From contig NZ_CP130945.1 in assembly GCF_050389805.1 (NCBI RefSeq), forward strand, positions 2,542,001 to 2,606,000: a stretch of DNA of 64,000 nucleotides. The letters run 5' to 3'. The DNA comes from Bacillus_BD sp050389805 (GTDB lineage: Bacteria; Bacillota; Bacilli; Bacillales; Cytobacillaceae). Shown here one piece after another: positions 59,638-64,000 of the stretch. How positions within the stretch are numbered: position 1 is the stretch's first letter; every line of letters starts with the position of its first letter. The position numbers were made by a program, and so were the translations under genes. Below the pieces are notes generated by a model. That model was not told the origin of the DNA. It ran no database searches and worked only from the letters and a program-made list of their open reading frames with translations.

Positions 59638-60600
59638 ATGAGAGCGATTGTTTCAACAAAGTATGGCAGCCCAGATACACTCGAGTTAAAAATAATAGAA
59701 AAACCACAACCAAGTGATGATGAGGTATTAGTAAAAATACATGCGTCATCTGTAAATCATGGGAATCTTGTCCTGTTAAAAGGCGAACCATGGTTAGCAC
59801 GGTTGGCTTATGGGCTATTTAAACCAAAATATCCCATTCCAGGTGGGGATATGGCAGGTACGGTTGAAGCGGTAGGGAAAAACGTGACCCAATTTCAGCC
59901 GGGAGATGAAGTATTTGGAGATTTATCAAGCTGTGGCTGGGGAGCATTTGCGGAATATGTTTCGGTTCCTGAAAATGCGATTGCAACAAAGCCAGCAAAT
60001 GTATCGTATGAGGAAGCAGCAGCGGTACCAATGGCAGCTGTTACAGCTCTACAGGCATTGAGGGACAAAGGGAAAATGAAATCAGGGCAAAAAATATTAA
60101 TTTACGGAGCCTCTGGTGGTGTGGGAACTTTTGCAGTCCAAATCGCAAAGGCATTTGATGCTGAGGTAACCGCTGTCGTTAGTACAAGAAATGTCAAAAG
60201 GGTAAAAGAGCTTGGAGCAGATCATGTGATTGATTATAAAAAAGAAGATATAGAAACGCTTAAAGAGCCATTTGATCTCATCATGGGGGTGAACGGAACT
60301 CGCTCGATTTCCACTTATAAGAAATTATTAAAAAATCCTGGAATCTTTGTAAACGTCGGTGGTGGATCAGTGAAACAGCTACTTCAGACGATGATAATGG
60401 GACCGATTAGTGGTGATAAAAAAGTAAGCAGTTTTATGCAAAAGCCAAGCCAACACGATCTTATTGTTATTAAAGAATTAATCGAAGCGGAAAAGGTAAA
60501 ACCAATAATCGAACGGAAATATTCATTAATAGATGTTCCTGAGGCACTCAATTATTTCGCCGAAGGACATTCACAAGGGAAGATTGTCATTACCATCTAA
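59638..60600 (+). CDS. NADPH-dependent MDR oxidoreductase (quinone reductase-like)
   Basis: This 320-residue protein starts at ATG 59638 behind AGGAGGGG; nine codons upstream are in frame but include the site. The GroES-like half has KIHASSVNHGNLVLLKGEP and GGDMAGTVEAVGKNV, and the Rossmann half ILIYGASGGVGTFAVQIAKAF. Zinc ligands are missing. It is similar in class but not closely to the oxidoreductase at 49276. The DoxX-type membrane protein follows in the same direction at 50 bp. Confidence 0.9.
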   Translation: MRAIVSTKYGSPDTLELKIIEKPQPSDDEVLVKIHASSVNHGNLVLLKGEPWLARLAYGLFKPKYPIPGGDMAGTVEAVGKNVTQFQPGDEVFGDLSSCGWGAFAEYVSVPENAIATKPANVSYEEAAAVPMAAVTALQALRDKGKMKSGQKILIYGASGGVGTFAVQIAKAFDAEVTAVVSTRNVKRVKELGADHVIDYKKEDIETLKEPFDLIMGVNGTRSISTYKKLLKNPGIFVNVGGGSVKQLLQTMIMGPISGDKKVSSFMQKPSQHDLIVIKELIEAEKVKPIIERKYSLIDVPEALNYFAEGHSQGKIVITI

Positions 60601-60649
60601 ATAGGTTGCAAGTAAAGTTAACTAAATATTCAAAAATAGGGGGATTAAA

Positions 60650-61033
60650 ATGAACAAATGGATTCGGGTATGTGAAATTCTACTAGGTCTTATCTTTTTA
60701 GGTGCAGGCTTAAATGGTTACGCCGTATTGTTTGGTTTTGATCCATTCGCTCCGACAAGCCCAGCTGCAATGGATTTTTTAGGGGATGGTTATTTATTGG
60801 CACTTGAAAAAGGAGTCGAAATCATTGCGGGAATTTTATTGTTGATTGGCAGGTTTGTGCCACTTGTATTAACTGTATTAGCAGGTCTTATCGTTAATAT
60901 TTTAGCCTTTCATATTTTTGTGGATCCGGAATTGCTTTTATTAGCTATATTTATCACATTATTAGAGGTCATTCTCGTTTGGAACTATCGAGATCGTTTC
61001 ATGGGATTATTGAAAAGCAGGTCTACGAATTAA
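60650..61033 (+). CDS. DoxX-like membrane protein
   Basis: This 127-residue protein has four membrane segments and the DoxX-type layout: GLIFLGAGLNGY, ALEKGVEIIAGILLLIGRFVPLVL and the ending IFITLLEVILVWNYRDRF. Function in these families is mostly unknown, often redox-related. AGGGGG precedes ATG. It probably is in an operon with the oxidoreductase upstream. Confidence 0.8.
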   Translation: MNKWIRVCEILLGLIFLGAGLNGYAVLFGFDPFAPTSPAAMDFLGDGYLLALEKGVEIIAGILLLIGRFVPLVLTVLAGLIVNILAFHIFVDPELLLLAIFITLLEVILVWNYRDRFMGLLKSRSTN

Positions 61034-61075
61034 TCATAATCTATAAAAAAGTTACCACCTAAACCCCATTTAAAA

Positions 61076-61125
61076 ATTGTCTGTTCTACCTAAATTAACA
61101 TTCAATAGAGTGTAGAACAGACAAT
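61076..61125. terminator. Long hairpin after the DoxX-like gene
   Basis: ATTGTCTGTTCTAC and GTAGAACAGACAAT are perfectly complementary over 14 bp with a 22-base loop. Weak T content follows (CTTCCTTCATTTT). Confidence 0.75.
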
Positions 61126-61341
61126 CTTCCTTCATTTTACCTCACTATAACTTTAACTTTTGTAATATACCATAGACTGTTTAACAAAAACTGGAGGGAA
61201 TCTTCCAATTTCTTGATTTAATATGGTACCCCTTTTTCCTTTTTCATTGGTTTTACTGTGGTTTTGTCTAAAAATCTAGTCGAATTAACCTATAATTTAT
61301 CATAATACTAATTTACAAGTAGTTCTAAATAACGACAAATT

Positions 61342-61384
61342 TTTACATAAAATTAATAGTAGATTAATAGTGGAACTATACAAT
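61342..61384 (+). promoter_or_regulatory. Possible Pho box and promoter of the secreted nuclease
   Basis: TTTACA (61342), TTAATA (61353) and TTAATA (61364) follow an 11-bp step like PhoP sites (TT[A/T/C]ACA direct repeats); a further pair TTTACA/TTCTAA sits at 61312 and 61323. A -10 TACAAT is at 61379-61384. The distance to the TTG start (61717) leaves a leader of about 325 bases with no other gene, which weakens the case. The rest of 61126-61716 shows no coding frame. Confidence 0.35.
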
Positions 61385-61716
61385 CTTAAAAGGGAATCGT
61401 TTGTTGTTTATTAAAATTTTGGTAGGAAATTGTTAATATCAAACATTCACTAAATGGTTTATCAGTAAACAAATTATAAATAAAAATAGGAGGATAATTA
61501 AAACAAAATTACTAGAATCTGGGGTTTAGAAAGGTTATTTAAAGTTTTGCATTATATTAAAACAAATATGTATTCGAACTAGTAACTAATACCCTGTATT
61601 CTATTGCGGCATGATAAACCTTTTTGTCTAGTAAAATTCCCTATCACGAAAGCACAAACGTTACAATCTTAATTCCTACATAATTTTTAATCAAACTAAA
61701 AGGGGGAGAACGTGGC

Positions 61717-64000
61717 TTGAGGAGTAAGAAAAAGTGGCAAAAGCCAATGAACATATTGCTATCGGCGAGCTTATTAACAAGCATGGTCGTGCCGACATTC
61801 GCATCTCCGGTAGAGGCAGCAACCAATAAAACAACAACAGATCTGTTGATTTCGGAGTACATTGAAGGAAAAAGTTATAATAAAGCGATTGAGCTATACA
61901 ATGGAACTGGCACAGAGATCGATTTAAGTGCTTATACTCTCGAACACTATAATAATAGTGGAAGTGCATCTACAGGTACTAAAACGACAGATAAGGTATT
62001 AACTTTAAAAGGTACACTTGCAGCTGGTGACACATTTGTAATTTCCCGCGATGATGCAGATCCAGCTATTAAAGAAGTTACTGATTTTGTAGATACAAGC
62101 AAACAAGTCATTAATTTCAATGGTAATGACCAAATCGTCCTTAAGAAAAATGGAGAAGTTGTTGATTCAATTGGACAAGTTGGATCTGTAGAAGATGTTC
62201 TCTCAGACGTGACTCTCGTAAGAAACTCTGATGTTCTAACAGGCGACACCATTATTGATGATGCTTTTAATCACAATAAGGAATGGACTAACTTAGGAAA
62301 AGATGTATTTACAAATATAGGCCAATATGGCGATTCAAACTCTGAAGAACCAAAAGAAGATGAACCAAAAGATGAACAAGAAACACCACTAGAAGTGATT
62401 ACTATTGCAGATGCTCGTAAGGCAGGAGCAGGAGCAACAGTAGCCTTTGAAGGTATTGCTACAACTCATTCTGGTCTTTGGGGTTATGATACCTTCTATA
62501 TACAAGATGATACAGCAGGTATGCTTGTTTTCAGCAGCCCGAAAGATGTTAAACCTGGAGATAAAGTCAAAGTTACTGGTAAATTACTAGAATATAAGAA
62601 TGAATTAGAGATTGATCCAACAAATGTTGAGATCCTTTCATCTGGAAATCAACTTCCAGCAGCGCAATCTGTTACGAAAGTAGATGAATCAACACAAGGT
62701 GAATTAATCAAATTAGAAAATATTACAATCGAGAATTTAACGAAAGATGGATATGGAACGGCTTCATTCCAAGCAGTGTTTGAAAACGGTGAAAAAGTAA
62801 ACGTTATTCATGATAATCGAACAGGCTCTGATTATGATGAACTAGTTAAACATTACAAAGAAGGCGACAAGGTTCATCTAACAGGAATTGGTTCTATTAA
62901 TAATGATGGATTTCACTTAAAAACTTTCGGTCTTGAAAGCTATGATTTAGTCAATAAACCAGACGTATATGCTAAACAGACACAAGGAACTGTTCCTGCA
63001 GGTACAAAAATTGAATTGAAATCAGGTACTGATGGTTCTGAAATCTATTACACTACTGATGGTTCAAATCCTACAGTTGATAGCAAAAAATATGTGGAAC
63101 CTATCTCATTAGAAATAGGTGAAACCATCATTAAAGCCATTGCGGTTTCAGGTGAAGATGTAAGTGAAGTATTTAGCTTTACTTACAAAATCTTAAATAC
63201 TGAGGGCGTAAAAATTCGTGATATCCAAGGCAATGGACATGCTTCCGAATATGAAGGAGCTTCAGTTCAAGACATTACAGGTGTTGTAACTCACGTTGAC
63301 GGTTCATCTAGATTTGTAATACAAGATGTTGACAATCCTGATGATGACATTACCACATCAGAAGCAATTGAAGTATACAAATCTTCTCATGGAGTTTCTG
63401 TTGGTGACAAGGTTTCTGTTGACGGTGTAGTAGTTGAGTACGGTAAAGGTAATGAACTAACAAAAACACAAATCGAAGCAACTGATATAGAAAAAATAGG
63501 AACAGACGAATTACCTGAACCCCTTGTAGTGGGTAAAGACATCAAACCTCCAAACAAAGTGATTGATAATGATGAAATGACATCATTTGATCCAGAAGAA
63601 GATGGCATTGATTTCTGGGAATCCGTTGAATTTATGCGTGTTTCATTCCCAAATGCGAAAGTAGTGGGACCTCCTTACTCAAGTGATGTTCCGATTGTTG
63701 CAGAAAATACAACAAATAACAAATTTAATGTAAACGGCGGTCTAAATATTGCCAAAGATGATTATAACCCTGAAAAAGTCTTCCTAGATAATGTTGGTAG
63801 TAAAAATTACCAATCAGGTGATCAATTCAAAGGCGATGTTGTTGGTGTTATTTCTTACTCAAGCACTGGCTATCAACTATTAACAGACAAAGAAAACCTT
63901 CCTGAGGTTACAAAAGCAAATATTCAACCAGAAGTAACACATATTGTACCTGAAGAAGATAAATTAACTGTAGCAACTTACAATATTGAAAACTTCTCAA
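61717..64000 (+). CDS. Large secreted nuclease with lamin-tail domain, N-terminal part (runs off window)
   Basis: The frame is open to the window end (761 codons). TTG 61717 follows AGGGGGAG. A signal peptide (LSASLLTSMVVPTFASPVEA, cut near residue 35) is followed by a lamin-tail domain (LLISEYIEGKSYNKAIELYNG; residues about 42-150), an acidic linker, OB-fold-type nucleic-acid-binding repeats (about 220-420), a chitobiase-type C-terminal domain (GSEIYYTTDGSNPTVDS; about 430-490), more OB-like repeats, and at the edge LTVATYNIENFS, the start of an endo/exonuclease-phosphatase domain. The order matches extracellular ExeM/YhcR-type nucleases. The catalytic part lies beyond the window. Confidence 0.88.
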   Translation, partial: MRSKKKWQKPMNILLSASLLTSMVVPTFASPVEAATNKTTTDLLISEYIEGKSYNKAIELYNGTGTEIDLSAYTLEHYNNSGSASTGTKTTDKVLTLKGTLAAGDTFVISRDDADPAIKEVTDFVDTSKQVINFNGNDQIVLKKNGEVVDSIGQVGSVEDVLSDVTLVRNSDVLTGDTIIDDAFNHNKEWTNLGKDVFTNIGQYGDSNSEEPKEDEPKDEQETPLEVITIADARKAGAGATVAFEGIATTHSGLWGYDTFYIQDDTAGMLVFSSPKDVKPGDKVKVTGKLLEYKNELEIDPTNVEILSSGNQLPAAQSVTKVDESTQGELIKLENITIENLTKDGYGTASFQAVFENGEKVNVIHDNRTGSDYDELVKHYKEGDKVHLTGIGSINNDGFHLKTFGLESYDLVNKPDVYAKQTQGTVPAGTKIELKSGTDGSEIYYTTDGSNPTVDSKKYVEPISLEIGETIIKAIAVSGEDVSEVFSFTYKILNTEGVKIRDIQGNGHASEYEGASVQDITGVVTHVDGSSRFVIQDVDNPDDDITTSEAIEVYKSSHGVSVGDKVSVDGVVVEYGKGNELTKTQIEATDIEKIGTDELPEPLVVGKDIKPPNKVIDNDEMTSFDPEEDGIDFWESVEFMRVSFPNAKVVGPPYSSDVPIVAENTTNNKFNVNGGLNIAKDDYNPEKVFLDNVGSKNYQSGDQFKGDVVGVISYSSTGYQLLTDKENLPEVTKANIQPEVTHIVPEEDKLTVATYNIENFS

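Overview
The window looks like chromosome of a low-GC Gram-positive spore-former of the Bacillaceae. The evidence is AT-rich DNA, strong AGGAGG-type ribosome sites, frequent GTG/TTG starts, a SAM-I riboswitch, CcpA cre-like sites, and relatives of Bacillus genes (rarD, ywaC/sasA, yerD, fruRKA, HtrA plus two-component system, CBO0543 and DUF1284 proteins). No rRNA, tRNA or CRISPR array was seen. The species cannot be set from the sequence alone.

Layout. 1-7.4 kb: an intact IS4-family element with a 9-bp target duplication (196-1782), small unknown genes, a WGR protein, RarD, a two-gene unit of an E1/ThiF-like enzyme and an acyl-homoserine-lactone-synthase-like acyltransferase, and a membrane HD-GYP phosphodiesterase. 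7.5-25 kb: an aromatic-catabolism island. Its first half has a class III (LigB-type) ring-cleavage dioxygenase, an ACMSD-like amidohydrolase/decarboxylase, two tandem IclR regulators, a TRAP transporter, a class V aminotransferase and an aldehyde dehydrogenase. Its second half has a XylR_N-V4R-PucR regulator, a C-C hydrolase, an acyl-CoA-dehydrogenase-like flavin monooxygenase, a Rieske ferredoxin, a BphC-type extradiol dioxygenase and a decayed MFS transporter. 25-31 kb: a HEPN-CBS protein, an aldo/keto reductase and an Old Yellow Enzyme gene cut in two by an IS607 element whose tnpB carries a frameshift and is followed by a structured 3' region (candidate omega RNA). 31-41 kb: a GT8 glycosyltransferase, small alarmone synthetase, phage ABA-like protein, LysM/beta-propeller protein, several decayed small genes, gamma-glutamyltransferase and a split chromate transporter.

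41.8-48 kb: an envelope/secretion-stress neighbourhood. It holds an HtrA-type protease, an OmpR-type response regulator with its sensor kinase, a PrsA/YacD-like foldase (frameshifted) and a secreted protein of seven 28-residue repeats. The three secreted or membrane-anchored effector genes share tandem GTTCATA-like hexamers or heptamers spaced 11 bp apart in their promoters, so they are probably one regulon. 48-52 kb: a SAM riboswitch controls a short MsrA-like protein that lacks the catalytic Cys. Next come DUF4395, a quinone oxidoreductase, a holin-like protein and a YerD-like glutamate synthase-family protein. 52.5-56.2 kb: the fructose PTS operon fruR-fruK-fruA with a clear sigma-A promoter and cre. 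56.3-64 kb: acetyltransferase, AEC carrier, lipoprotein cyclophilin, another oxidoreductase, a DoxX-like protein and the 5' part of a large secreted nuclease with a possible Pho box.

Two themes cross the window. A family of about 45-bp imperfect palindromes (GTGACAGGCACCTTCC...) sits right after stop codons and probably acts as terminators. Several genes are broken (MFS, LysE-type, tnpB, foldase, a Cys-rich small protein, OYE, a 3' paralogue remnant). Some breaks are surely real (IS insertion, 4-bp tandem duplication). Others are single-base indels, some in homopolymers, and could be sequencing errors.
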